Notes: generated from the sequence alone by a model not told the origin. Positions 23,283-32,175 are shown, counted from the first letter of the stretch. The stretch: DNA of 37,861 bases from Candidatus Brocadiia bacterium (GCA_013359215.1 JABWCH010000062.1:1-37861), one strand, 5' to 3'. Numbers and translations: made by a program.

Positions 23283-23938
23283 TAAAGATCGTGCTTTTAT
23301 GTTCATCCCTTTTCATCTTTTTATGGGGATGCACCTCTCATGATACTCTGACCCAGGCTTCGCAATCGGAGATACAAGAATTTTGCAAGGGGAATCCCAA
23401 AAGAATTGCAGTCATTGGTGCTACAAGCCAGATCAAGGGTACAGAATGGGAAAACCACCTTATTGCTCACGGAATTAGCAATATCCTCTCCCAGGCTTTA
23501 TGCGATACAGGCAATTTTGTTCTCGTAGAGAGCAATTCCGAAGTGCAGGAAAAGCTCCAAAAAATGATCGATTCTCATTGGACAGAAAGAAAAGCCTATT
23601 CTGAACAAGAAGCAGACTCCATAGCAAAGGATCTTGGATGCGATGCTGTGGCCTATGCTAAGGTAAAAAGCTTTTCTACGAACAGAGCGCGTCTTGTTGG
23701 CCCATTTGCTGGTGCTACCACTACTGTTGTAGTAGAGGTCGAAGTCAATTTAAAACCCTGTGGCAAATCTACATGGCAATCTGTTGGAGTAGGAAAAGCC
23801 AAAACCAACACAGTAGGCATGCTGTTCCAGGTAAACCAGGGAAAAATCTACTTTGATGATACCAATGTGGGAAAAGCAACAAAACAAGCTCTTTTGAATG
23901 CAGTGGATGCTCTGCCTATTCCTACAAAAAATACATAA
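23279..23938 (+). CDS. CsgG-like lipoprotein, second copy
   Basis: This 219-residue lipoprotein has lipobox LWGC (Cys18). It has the same CsgG-like layout as its neighbour: RIAVIGATSQIKG, ISNILSQALCDTGNFVLVES, SIAKDLGCDAVAYAKVKSF, a glycine-rich GPFAGATTTVVVEVEVNL, and KQALLNAVDAL. It overlaps the previous gene by four bases, so the two products are probably made in similar amounts and may form a hetero-oligomer. The insertion VGPFAGATTT may be a membrane or oligomer contact, which is a guess. Confidence 0.82.
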   Translation: MIKIVLLCSSLFIFLWGCTSHDTLTQASQSEIQEFCKGNPKRIAVIGATSQIKGTEWENHLIAHGISNILSQALCDTGNFVLVESNSEVQEKLQKMIDSHWTERKAYSEQEADSIAKDLGCDAVAYAKVKSFSTNRARLVGPFAGATTTVVVEVEVNLKPCGKSTWQSVGVGKAKTNTVGMLFQVNQGKIYFDDTNVGKATKQALLNAVDALPIPTKNT

Positions 23939-23967
23939 GAAACAAAGTTTCATTGTCAATGTCCAAA

Positions 23968-24046
23968 ATATAATAGCCAGAGGCAACGCCCAAACGCGAA
24001 TGCACAGTAGCCGTGAGCGTGAGCATTTAGACAACGCCCTGGTAAT
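23968..24046. repeat. Short hairpin repeat R3, interrupted by a 40-bp insert
   Basis: AAATATAATAGCCAGAGG and CTGGTAAT are the two halves of the R3 hairpin. They are separated by CAACGCCC (23984-23991), 40 bases, and CAACGCCC again (24032-24039). Removing one CAACGCCC and the 40 bases restores a sequence like the copy at 34057-34086. The 8-bp direct repeat looks like an insertion footprint. Confidence 0.65.
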
Positions 24047-24072
24047 TTAAAAAAAATGATGAAAGGAAAAGT

Positions 24073-25098
24073 ATGTTTTCTAAAAAGTTTTATGTTGTTG
24101 TTTGTCTTTTTGCTATGTCTTTTGTTTTTGCGCAGAACAATCTGTTTGAAGGTGCTAGTAGAAGCGGTTTTATGCACGCGGGAAATGGCCCTATAACTTC
24201 AGCCAATGTTGTCAGCAATAGCCTGGAAACCATAATGCAAAAGCAAGCTACACTGGGAAAAGATTCTTTCTTAGTTGCAGTTTTGCGTTATGAGCATGTA
24301 AGGTTTCCCTTTCCTTTACCTGCTGTTGGAACAAGAGAACGTGTTTCAGGAAATATCTATGGTGGGATGCTAGGTTTTGCCTATGATTTTGGTGGATCGC
24401 AAGAAAGCTCTTCCCAGGAAGAAAGCCTTCCAAAGCCAAGCTTTAGTGTAGGGGCAGTTGGCATTTACGATGCCATACGCTTTGATCTTACTAATGTAGT
24501 TACCGTTCCTCCAGACAACGAAGAATTGGATTGCCATAGATTTGGCTATATAGTCTATGGAACTGCCAGCTTGCCTTTAAACAAAGAGCTGAGTGTAAGT
24601 TTTACCTTAAGCCATAGCTGCATTGTTGTCAATCCAGAAAGCATGTTTGACTTTGTAAAGACAGACACTGTGAGCAGCTTTGGTTTTGGTGCATATCTCA
24701 AGGCAAACTATCGCATGGAGCTTGCCCAATCAAAATCTCAGTTTTTTCAATTCATTGATTTGAGCCTGGGATTTTCTTACCAATACGAAAATGACGATAG
24801 CGACATCAAAAACACAGGAATTGACATTCCTGAATGGGATTACCAAGACTTTATCAAAGCTTCCGCAGGCATTCGCTTTACAGCCGAAAAGCTAACAATC
24901 GTTTTTTTGTGTTCATACGCAAGCAATATAAGCCCCTATTCTGATGAACTCGTTGACCATGACTTTGTGGAATTGAACATAGAACTTGCATACCACATAC
25001 TAGAAAGCGTAAGCCTCAATGTCGGCTATAAAAAAGTTTTCGACTATGATGAATTTGATTCCCATACATTCACTCTGGGATCTACTTTAGAATTCTAA
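24073..25098 (+). CDS. Outer-membrane beta-barrel protein
   Basis: This 341-residue protein has a signal peptide (MFSKKFYVVVCLFAMSFVFA, cleavage near residue 21). The body shows alternating amphipathic strands with many aromatic residues (GGMLGFAYDFGG, FGYIVYGTASLPLNKELSVS, FGFGAYLKANYRMEL, LGFSYQYEND, LNVGYKKVFDYDEF). It ends HTFTLGSTLEF with a terminal Phe, the usual signal for BAM-dependent insertion. The strand count suggests about 12-14 strands, but this is an estimate. GAAAGGAA precedes the ATG. It follows the CsgG-like lipoproteins and ends at the terminator at 25120-25167, so it closes the caspase cluster. The ligand or cargo is unknown. Confidence 0.85.
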   Translation: MFSKKFYVVVCLFAMSFVFAQNNLFEGASRSGFMHAGNGPITSANVVSNSLETIMQKQATLGKDSFLVAVLRYEHVRFPFPLPAVGTRERVSGNIYGGMLGFAYDFGGSQESSSQEESLPKPSFSVGAVGIYDAIRFDLTNVVTVPPDNEELDCHRFGYIVYGTASLPLNKELSVSFTLSHSCIVVNPESMFDFVKTDTVSSFGFGAYLKANYRMELAQSKSQFFQFIDLSLGFSYQYENDDSDIKNTGIDIPEWDYQDFIKASAGIRFTAEKLTIVFLCSYASNISPYSDELVDHDFVELNIELAYHILESVSLNVGYKKVFDYDEFDSHTFTLGSTLEF

Positions 25099-25119
25099 AT
25101 TTTTATCTCATAACATCCA

Positions 25120-25167
25120 TAAACGAATAGCATAACACCCCACTCCTTGCTATTCGTTTATTTTTTA
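25120..25167 (+). terminator. Intrinsic terminator after the barrel gene
   Basis: A perfect 13-bp stem (TAAACGAATAGCA at 25120-25132, TGCTATTCGTTTA at 25148-25160) with a 15-base loop is followed by TTTTTT. It separates the caspase cluster from the giant lipoprotein gene. Confidence 0.9.
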
Positions 25168-25318
25168 TCTCTTTTTAATTTGACAATGTTAAATGAATAA
25201 AAGAAGCATAAAAAAACTCATAAAAGAATATAAAAAATACATAAATAATAGTTTTTTGTGTAATTATGTGTTTTTTTTTATGTTTTTTATGATAAATCCT
25301 CGAAAGGAAGGCTTTTTC

Positions 25319-28300
25319 ATGTTTTTTTCTGATAAAGTTTTTTTTGAAAATTCTAAGATTTTTTTCTATGCCATGGTTATGGTTTTCGCGTTTTTAGTCG
25401 TAGGTTGCTCTGATAGTGGAAGGACACCAGAAAACCAAGATCCTGTTGTAGAAACCACAGTCATTTCAGGAACTGTATCTACTGCTTCTACAGGAAGAGG
25501 GCGGTTTGCAGGTCTCAGGACTATGGTGGTTACTCCTACATTGCGCTGTAGCGAGATAGAGCTTACTGTAGGCGCATCTGGTTCTATCACAGACGAAAGA
25601 GTAGAAATCGAAGCTGGTGGAAAAAGCGTTTTGTCCGATGCCAATGGCTTTTATCGTCTTGAAAATGTTCCTGTACCACAAGACAGGCGATTGATAATAA
25701 CCTTCAGCCACAAAGATGGCCTTTTCTCTTCATGGCAAAAAGCCATTCAGATAACAGAAAAAGAACACAACATTGCTGCCATTCTTGAACGTGCGCATAT
25801 AGTAAAACAAGAAATCCCTGCTCATGGGAAAATCGAAAGTGTGGGGCAAGGAGACATTACCTTTCCCCAGGAAATGGCAGGACAACATACTACAGTATAT
25901 TTTGGCGACCCTACGGGAAATGGCGCAGCAACCTTCCCTGGCGATTATCTCGCAAAAGAGAACAGAGACGATGTTTCGCTGATGAGCGTTTCCTTTGCAG
26001 AGATCACAGTAACCAATTCCAGAGGCGAAAAGGTCACCAAGTTGCCTGCTCCTGCAACCGTTAATTTAAGGCTACCTGAAAGTTTCCAAGACGGAACTAT
26101 TTTGAATCCTGTCACCAACCAGCCCTATAAAGAAGGAGATACAATTGCCTGGTGGTCTTACAACGAAAGCACAGCCCTTTGGGAAAAATCCGATGCTTTT
26201 CCCAATGATAGCCAGAAATACGATGCTGATGTTGTCGCTGGAGCTGATGGGCTTTACGTTCGCGCACAAATCTTACACCTGAGTTTTTGGAATGGTGATA
26301 CTGTTCTGGAAAGATCCTTTATCAATGTAAAAGTAGTAGATGGGGATGGCAATCCTTTATCTGGAGTCCATATAGAAGCAAAAGGAATAAGCTATTCTGG
26401 GCGTTATTTTACCAGTGTTACGGAAGAAGATGGATGGGCAAGGAATGTATACTTAAAAAGGTCATTTCCTAACCAAGAGACCGTAAAGATCGTTGCGCGA
26501 TACGGAAATTTAAGCTTTGTTTATGATGTAACCGACCCTCTGGAAGGTGATGTTGATAACAACTATGTATACACTCCGACCCAAGGTGGGATAGAGTTAA
26601 AAAATCCTATTCGAGTGAGTTTTGATGGCACGATCTACGGATCTGTTACAGATCTTGCTGGAAATCCTCAGCCTCAATATATGGTTTCCAGCAACTTTGG
26701 CAAGTCTTCTATAACCAATGTGCAGGGCAACTACGAAATGAAAGTCCCCCTGAATATTGAAATAGAACTCTATCTGGCGGGCTATAGCAAAAAAACGGTT
26801 ACAGCAGCAAACGAAACTCCTTTGGAAGTAAACTGGAAAATAAACCAGTCGCCCAGGGTGAATATTACCAGCCCATCGCCAAACCAGATGTTTTCTCCTG
26901 CAAGCAATATTAACATCCAGGCCAATGCTACAGATGATGATGCTGTTGCCGAGGTTGAATTCTACCAAGGGAATACGCTATTGGGTACAGACACAAGCTC
27001 ACCCTATCAATATGTCTGGAACAATGTAGCCGCTGGCGAATATTTTCTAACAGCAGTCGCAAAAGATAGCAATGGAATTCCAGGCTATTCTCAGATCGTA
27101 AGAGTTATAGTAAATGCAGGTCCAACGGTTGTATTGAGTAGTCCTGAAAATGGATCTGTCCATAACGCTCCTGCTAACATTCTTGTGTCTGCAAATGCTT
27201 TAGACAGCCGAAACATTTCGGCTGTTTATTTCCAGGCAAATGGAGTTTGGCTGGCTTCTGATTGGACTAGCCCTTATAGCTATTCCTGGACAAATATAAA
27301 GCCAGGAATCTATACCATTACAGCCATAGCAAAAGACAACTATGGAGTTATGACCACAAGCACGCCTGTTTCTATTACTGTGAACAATCCGCCTTCCACC
27401 ATTGCCATCACCAGCCCGCAAAATGGCGATAGCTTTCCAGAACCAGCAAATATTGTCATTGCCTCTACGGCTACAGATCCTAATGGCATAGCTCGTGTTG
27501 ATTTCTATGAAGGCAACAATCTTTTAGGATCAGATATCAATGTTCCTTATAGCTTTACATGGAACAATGTTTTAATAGGAAACTACCAGATAAAAGCCGT
27601 TGCTGTAGATATTTATGGGGCGGAAACAACTTCTTCTATAGTCAATATTTCTGTGAGCAATACCCCTCCTACGGTAAGCATAACCAGCCCCAATCATGGA
27701 GATACATTTAGCTCGCCGGCCAATATAACCATCCAGGCATCTGCTTTGGATGCTAACGGGACTGTAAGCAAAGTGGATTTCTATGAGGGCAACACTCTTC
27801 TCGGAACAGACAATTCGAGTCCTTATTCTTATGCCTGGAACAATGTTCCTGTTGGGACGTATTCTCTGAAAGCTGTAGCAACAGACAACCATGGTGCTAC
27901 GACAGAATCTTCTTCTATTAGCATAGCAGTAAGCAATGTTGGCCCAACAGCACAAATTACCAGCCCTGCTAACAATGCTGTTTTTGTATCAGGATCGAAT
28001 ATCAGCATTACGGCGAATGCTTCTGATCCAAACAGAAGTATACTCAAAGTAGAGTTTTATGAAGGTAGCACACTTTTAGGAACAGATACCACAAGCCCTT
28101 ATAGCCATATATGGAACAATGTGCAAACAGGAAACTATGGTTTGAAAGCAGTTGCTACAGACAATGATGGAGATACAGGCAATTCTGTTGTTGTAAACAT
28201 AACAGTGCATGGTCTTCCTTCTGTCCAGATTACAAATCCCGCTAACAATGCTGTGTTTACAGCTTTTTCTGATATAGCAATTTCTGCGGATGCGCTAGAC

Positions 28301-30997
28301 CCAGAAAGATCGGTTAGCAAGGTAGATTTTTATCAAGGGAATACTTTTCTGGGAACAGACACCACAAGCCCTTATAGCTACACATGGAGCAATGTGCAGG
28401 CTGGAAACTATGTTTTAAAGGCAATTGTTACAGACAACCATGGAGCTACTGCTGAGTCTACTTTGGTGAATATTCTTGTGCATACTATTCCCACAGTAAG
28501 CATAACCAGCCCTGTTTCAGGGGATCAATTCAACGCACCTGCTACGGTTGTAATTTCAGCAAACGCTTCTGATCCTGTAAGGTCAATTACAAAAGTAGAC
28601 TTCTATCAAGGAAATACACTGCTTGGCACAGACAATAGCAGCCCTTATAGCTATACATGGAGTAATGTTGGCATAGGAAACTATGCATTAAAAGCTATCG
28701 CAACAGATGATTATGGTGTCACAGGAGAATCTTCGATTGTCAATATTGTTGTAAAAAACAATACAGCTCCTGTTGTTAGCATAACAAGTCCTGTTGCTGG
28801 AGCAAGCTTTACTGCGCCCGTGAAAGTCCTTATAGCTGCACAAGCTACGGATCAAAGCAGCACCATAACTAAAGTGGATTTCTATGAAGGTGGAAACCTA
28901 TTAGGAACAGACACCACAGAGCCTTATAGCTTCTTATGGAATTGCAGCCAGGCAAATATCTATGGGCTTAGAGCAGTGGCTACAAACAGCGATGGAATTA
29001 CAGGAGAGTCTTCTGTTGTCAACATCACGGTTTTAGCTGCTGCCCAGATCATGGAAGGTGGTGTTGTTTCCTGTATGTCTATTGCACCTAGCAATCCAGA
29101 AATCATATACGCAGGAACATACAGCGGTGTCTTTAAAAGCATCAATGGGGGAAATACATGGTCAAGGATGGGTAATGGAATCACAAGAAGCGACATTTCC
29201 TCTCTTGCTGTAGACCCTGGGAATGCAAACATTGTGTATGCTGGTACTGAGCTAGGGACGATTTTTAAAACTATTGATGGAGGAAGCACCTGGAGTAGCC
29301 TTGTAACATTCCAAAACGCATGGGAAATTTATGCTATTGCTGTCCATCCAGCAAATTCGAATATTGTGTATGCCTGCACTGAAGATAGTGGTATTTTTAA
29401 AAGCCAGAATTCGGGTTCAAGCTGGCAGCCTATAGGGAATATACCTTCTATAACTGGTATAGCCTGTATTGCAATCGATCCCAACAACCCAAACATCCTT
29501 TATATAGGTACAGACTATCAGCCTGATGGAAGCATCTTTAAGTCTATAGATGGAGGAGATACCTGGACAAAAAGCGATAATGGCATACCTCAGGGAATTT
29601 TTATTAACGCAATTGCCATAAGCCCATCGAATTCCTCTATTGTATATGCCTGTTCTGAGGATGAAGGGCTGTTTAAAAGCACCAATAATGGTCTTACATG
29701 GCAAAATATCAACATAAACATTGAAGGTGGGGTTAAGGCTATTGCCGTAAGCCCTGATAGTGCTTCTCTTGTCTATGCTGCTGCGGAATTAGAAAAAAGG
29801 GTATACAAAAGCACAGACGGTGGTAGCATCTGGTCTGACATCAGCCACTTGCTTCCAGAGCGTTTTACCGCTAGTTTTATTAGCATCCATCCTGATACTA
29901 CAGATACAATTTATATAGCATCTTATGGATATGGGATTTATAAAAGTACAGACAATGGGGCTTCCTGGTCTTCTAAGAATAGTGGATTGCGTGCAGTTGT
30001 AGTGGAAGGGCTGGCGATAAACCCTGTTGATCCTTCTCATGTTTATGCTGGAATGTGGGGTGGATTCTCTATCGTTAAAACTGCCAATCATGGAGCAAGC
30101 TGGAGTGCAACCAACAATGGGCTTGCCGTAAATGCGGATATGGGGAAATTGGCTATACATCCTTCGAATCCTAACATTGTATACGCATGCACATGGGACA
30201 ATGAAAGTATCTATAAAAGCACAGATGCTGGAGAGACCTGGAATCTAAGCAATGTTGGCTTACCTCCTGATGGTTTGTATACTGTGGTTATAGATCCGAA
30301 TAATCCTTCTGTTCTTTATGCTGCTACAGATTCAGAAGGTGTATATAAGTCGGTGAACAATGCGATTACCTGGAATGCTTCTAACAATGGTCTTCCTAAA
30401 GTTTCTGTTTTATCTATGGCTATAGATCCTGTCAACTCTGCGGTTGTCTATGCAAGCATAGAAAGCACAGAGGAAAGAATGCATTCTAAAAACAAGGTAT
30501 CCAGGAAACGCAATCCTTTTGCTAAAGATTTATTCTATGGTATTTATAAGAGTAACAATAGCGGAACTAGCTGGGACTCTGTCAATAATGGTATACCCCA
30601 GGGATCTGAAATTTCCTGCATAGCAATAGACCACACTGTGCCTTCTACTCTTTATGCGGGTATACGTGTAGGCTCTGACTATACAGAAAACAATAAAGGC
30701 ATTTTAAAAAGCACAAACGCAGGAACGAGCTGGAGTACAAGTGGGCTTGCAGATAAGAGTATTCTTTCTCTTGCTATAGACCCGCAAAATACAACCATTT
30801 TGTATGCAGGAACTCATTCTGGTTTGTTTAAAAGCACCAATTCTGGTGGTAGTTGGGATCTCATTTCTTCTGTTCCTTCTATACCTGTGACTTCTATTGT
30901 TATAGATGCCGCCAATCCTTCGAACATATACGTTGGAACAAGCGGAGGCATTTATAAAGTTAGTCCTGATATAGCCAGGCTAAAACGCCGTCCATAG
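25319..30997 (+). CDS. Giant lipoprotein with 8 Ig-like domains and 14 BNR/sortilin-like blades
   Basis: This 1,892-residue surface protein has lipobox LVVGC (Cys30). I chose ATG 25319 because AAAGGAAGG lies about eight bases upstream and the lipobox follows; the 42 codons before it are AT-rich and lack a Shine-Dalgarno sequence. Residues about 45-510 hold carboxypeptidase-regulatory-like beta domains (DANGFYRLENVPVP, GSVTDLAGNPQPQY) and a FAM171-like region. Residues about 511-1240 are eight tandem bacterial Ig domains of about 91 residues, each with KVDFYEGNTLLGTDTSSPY-type and NGATAES-type strands. Residues about 1244-1885 are 14 blades with IYAGT..GIFKSTNGG.TW and AIDPNNP motifs, which fits two seven-bladed propellers. 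The layout suits adhesion or polysaccharide binding. No catalytic motif was seen. Blade 11 has a basic insert (about 22 residues). Confidence 0.9.
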   Translation: MFFSDKVFFENSKIFFYAMVMVFAFLVVGCSDSGRTPENQDPVVETTVISGTVSTASTGRGRFAGLRTMVVTPTLRCSEIELTVGASGSITDERVEIEAGGKSVLSDANGFYRLENVPVPQDRRLIITFSHKDGLFSSWQKAIQITEKEHNIAAILERAHIVKQEIPAHGKIESVGQGDITFPQEMAGQHTTVYFGDPTGNGAATFPGDYLAKENRDDVSLMSVSFAEITVTNSRGEKVTKLPAPATVNLRLPESFQDGTILNPVTNQPYKEGDTIAWWSYNESTALWEKSDAFPNDSQKYDADVVAGADGLYVRAQILHLSFWNGDTVLERSFINVKVVDGDGNPLSGVHIEAKGISYSGRYFTSVTEEDGWARNVYLKRSFPNQETVKIVARYGNLSFVYDVTDPLEGDVDNNYVYTPTQGGIELKNPIRVSFDGTIYGSVTDLAGNPQPQYMVSSNFGKSSITNVQGNYEMKVPLNIEIELYLAGYSKKTVTAANETPLEVNWKINQSPRVNITSPSPNQMFSPASNINIQANATDDDAVAEVEFYQGNTLLGTDTSSPYQYVWNNVAAGEYFLTAVAKDSNGIPGYSQIVRVIVNAGPTVVLSSPENGSVHNAPANILVSANALDSRNISAVYFQANGVWLASDWTSPYSYSWTNIKPGIYTITAIAKDNYGVMTTSTPVSITVNNPPSTIAITSPQNGDSFPEPANIVIASTATDPNGIARVDFYEGNNLLGSDINVPYSFTWNNVLIGNYQIKAVAVDIYGAETTSSIVNISVSNTPPTVSITSPNHGDTFSSPANITIQASALDANGTVSKVDFYEGNTLLGTDNSSPYSYAWNNVPVGTYSLKAVATDNHGATTESSSISIAVSNVGPTAQITSPANNAVFVSGSNISITANASDPNRSILKVEFYEGSTLLGTDTTSPYSHIWNNVQTGNYGLKAVATDNDGDTGNSVVVNITVHGLPSVQITNPANNAVFTAFSDIAISADALDPERSVSKVDFYQGNTFLGTDTTSPYSYTWSNVQAGNYVLKAIVTDNHGATAESTLVNILVHTIPTVSITSPVSGDQFNAPATVVISANASDPVRSITKVDFYQGNTLLGTDNSSPYSYTWSNVGIGNYALKAIATDDYGVTGESSIVNIVVKNNTAPVVSITSPVAGASFTAPVKVLIAAQATDQSSTITKVDFYEGGNLLGTDTTEPYSFLWNCSQANIYGLRAVATNSDGITGESSVVNITVLAAAQIMEGGVVSCMSIAPSNPEIIYAGTYSGVFKSINGGNTWSRMGNGITRSDISSLAVDPGNANIVYAGTELGTIFKTIDGGSTWSSLVTFQNAWEIYAIAVHPANSNIVYACTEDSGIFKSQNSGSSWQPIGNIPSITGIACIAIDPNNPNILYIGTDYQPDGSIFKSIDGGDTWTKSDNGIPQGIFINAIAISPSNSSIVYACSEDEGLFKSTNNGLTWQNININIEGGVKAIAVSPDSASLVYAAAELEKRVYKSTDGGSIWSDISHLLPERFTASFISIHPDTTDTIYIASYGYGIYKSTDNGASWSSKNSGLRAVVVEGLAINPVDPSHVYAGMWGGFSIVKTANHGASWSATNNGLAVNADMGKLAIHPSNPNIVYACTWDNESIYKSTDAGETWNLSNVGLPPDGLYTVVIDPNNPSVLYAATDSEGVYKSVNNAITWNASNNGLPKVSVLSMAIDPVNSAVVYASIESTEERMHSKNKVSRKRNPFAKDLFYGIYKSNNSGTSWDSVNNGIPQGSEISCIAIDHTVPSTLYAGIRVGSDYTENNKGILKSTNAGTSWSTSGLADKSILSLAIDPQNTTILYAGTHSGLFKSTNSGGSWDLISSVPSIPVTSIVIDAANPSNIYVGTSGGIYKVSPDIARLKRRP
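26850..29040 (+). repeat. Eight tandem Ig-like coding repeats of about 273 bp
   Basis: These units code SITSP..G..F.AP..I.ISANA, a KVDFY.GN.LLGTD core and a closing G.YxLKAVATD strand. Units 5 to 8 share long nearly identical nucleotide runs, such as GGAACAGACACCACAAGCCC, while units 1 to 3 are more diverged. This points to more recent duplication in the C-terminal part of the array. Confidence 0.88.
29050..30975 (+). repeat. Fourteen beta-propeller blade repeats of about 135 bp
   Basis: Each unit codes IAIDPNNPNIVYAGT, then GIFKSTDGGxTW, then a variable loop. I count 14 units by the position of the TW or SW pair. The DNA shows repeated TTTAAAAGCACCAAT-type words. Confidence 0.82.
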
Positions 30998-31009
30998 AAA
31001 GTTTTTGCT

Positions 31010-31037
31010 ATGGGAAAATTTTGCAAAATTTTCCCAT
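31010..31037. terminator. Perfect 28-bp palindrome after the giant gene
   Basis: ATGGGAAAATTTTG and its exact complement CAAAATTTTCCCAT are joined without a loop 13 bases after the stop codon. There is no T run after it, so it is a weak terminator or stability hairpin. The GGGAAAATTTT core resembles the R1 hairpin. Confidence 0.55.
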
Positions 31038-31058
31038 GGTATCTGAAGAGATGGCTTT

Positions 31059-31134
31059 GTGTAAGCCTTTTTAACGCAAGCGATCTTAAAATCGGTTAGG
31101 TTTAGCAGGTTCAGTCCCTACAGAAGGCTTACAC
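31059..31134. repeat. Inverted repeat GTGTAAGCCTT ... AAGGCTTACAC
   Basis: Arms at 31059-31069 and 31124-31134 pair perfectly over 11 bases. An inner CGAT/ATCG hairpin sits in the loop. It could form a structured 5' leader for the following lipoprotein operon, or be another small dispersed palindrome. No tRNA cloverleaf fits. Confidence 0.55.
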
Positions 31135-31173
31135 TACGCTCGGATTATCCCTAAAGTTTCATCATGAAAAAGA

Positions 31174-31188
31174 TTACGCAAAGCGTAA
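31174..31188. promoter_or_regulatory. Small palindrome TTACGC-AAA-GCGTAA upstream of 31210
   Basis: A perfect 6-bp inverted repeat lies just before the ribosome-binding site (AGAGGG) of the 31210 gene. It may be an operator or a leader hairpin; no promoter is visible to decide. Confidence 0.35.
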
Positions 31189-31209
31189 AACGCAAGAGGG
31201 TTTTATCAA

Positions 31210-32172
31210 ATGAAAAATAACTATCTGAAGTGGTTTTTCTTTTTTTTCCTTTTTATTGCGATTCTTGGATGTTCTGGAACGCAGAATTCTGTGAATCCGA
31301 TTTCCCCAAAAGAGTCTTCTTTTGCTTCTCCTGAAACAATAAAGGTTTCTCCCCAATATTCTCCTGATGTGGCAAAGGTGGAGAGCCATGCTGTTGTAGA
31401 AAGCAAACCTACTAATGCCTATAAGCCAAAAATTATGATTTTCGTCACAGAACCTTTTCCTTCCAAGAAGGCTCTTGACTATTTCTATCAGAAGATACAT
31501 AAAAAGCTTTTGCCTCATTGCAAAATATACGACAGGGAAAAATCACAGGAAATCATGAAGCAGGAATTTCGTAGCTTAAGCCATACCCAGGAAGATTTGG
31601 AAAACTTTTTTCTGTTTCGTATGGCGAGCTGGGATGCTATTTTGTATTTATCTTTAGAAATAGATAGTGTACAAGAGCTTGCAGAGAGCAAAAGCAAAAA
31701 AGCCAGAGCAAAAGGAAGGCTGGTCAGAGTCCAAGATGGAAGAGAAATTGGGAATTTTGTGGAATACGATGCAAAAGGGATTATAGATTGGTATTCCGAT
31801 GCAGAAGAAAAGAGTATTGACAACATTGTTCCTGCTTTTTGGGAAAATTTGCTAGAAAAAATTCAGAATTTCCCTCAACGCCCTGCCAATCTCGTGCGTC
31901 TGAATGCCAGTTTTTCCAGAGAAAAAGACAAAAAGACTTTTTATGATGAACTCGAAAGACTGTCTTCTGAGTATTACCGCATTGCAGGCAATCCTATCAT
32001 GGTACAAAATGGGTTTGGAATCAACCTGGAACTGACAAAGCTAAAGACTATGGAAATTGCCAATCTTTTGAAAGAAGCTTGCGAAGCCAATGCCTTGCCA
32101 GTGGATATACAATGTGCAGATCATCTTATTTTAGTTCAATCGGGCAATAAAAAATTTTTATTGGATGAGTAA
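31210..32172 (+). CDS. Lipoprotein with CsgG/FlgO-like domain and C-terminal 80-residue module
   Basis: This 320-residue lipoprotein has lipobox AILGC (Cys21). Residues about 75-225 resemble a CsgG/FlgO-type fold: KIMIFVTEPFPSKKALDYFY, LPHCKIYDREKSQEIMKQEF, ASWDAILYLSLEIDSVQEL, GRLVRVQDGREIGNF. Residues about 230-312 are a copy of the module described under findings (VRLNASFSREKDKKTFYDEL ... LPVDIQCADHLILVQSG). It starts a tightly spaced lipoprotein run: three bases separate it from the next gene. AGAGGG precedes the ATG. Function is unknown, and the CsgG-like call is by strand pattern only. Confidence 0.8.
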   Translation: MKNNYLKWFFFFFLFIAILGCSGTQNSVNPISPKESSFASPETIKVSPQYSPDVAKVESHAVVESKPTNAYKPKIMIFVTEPFPSKKALDYFYQKIHKKLLPHCKIYDREKSQEIMKQEFRSLSHTQEDLENFFLFRMASWDAILYLSLEIDSVQELAESKSKKARAKGRLVRVQDGREIGNFVEYDAKGIIDWYSDAEEKSIDNIVPAFWENLLEKIQNFPQRPANLVRLNASFSREKDKKTFYDELERLSSEYYRIAGNPIMVQNGFGINLELTKLKTMEIANLLKEACEANALPVDIQCADHLILVQSGNKKFLLDE

Positions 32173-32175
32173 GGT

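Noticed and set aside
25180..25210. Promoter for the giant lipoprotein gene
   Set aside because: TTGACA occurs at 25180-25185, but no -10 match lies at 16-18 bases.
25193..25318. N-terminal extension of the giant lipoprotein
   Set aside because: It has no ribosome-binding site and an AT-rich, Phe/Lys-rich composition. The ATG at 25319 has a good Shine-Dalgarno sequence and leads straight to the lipobox.
31059..31140. tRNA or tRNA-like element
   Set aside because: A GGTTCAGTCC word resembles a T-loop, but no acceptor, D or anticodon stems can be arranged around it.
31164..31220. 18-codon leader peptide overlapping the 31210 start
   Set aside because: It has no ribosome-binding site and no attenuator-type codon run. 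It is probably chance in the hairpin region.
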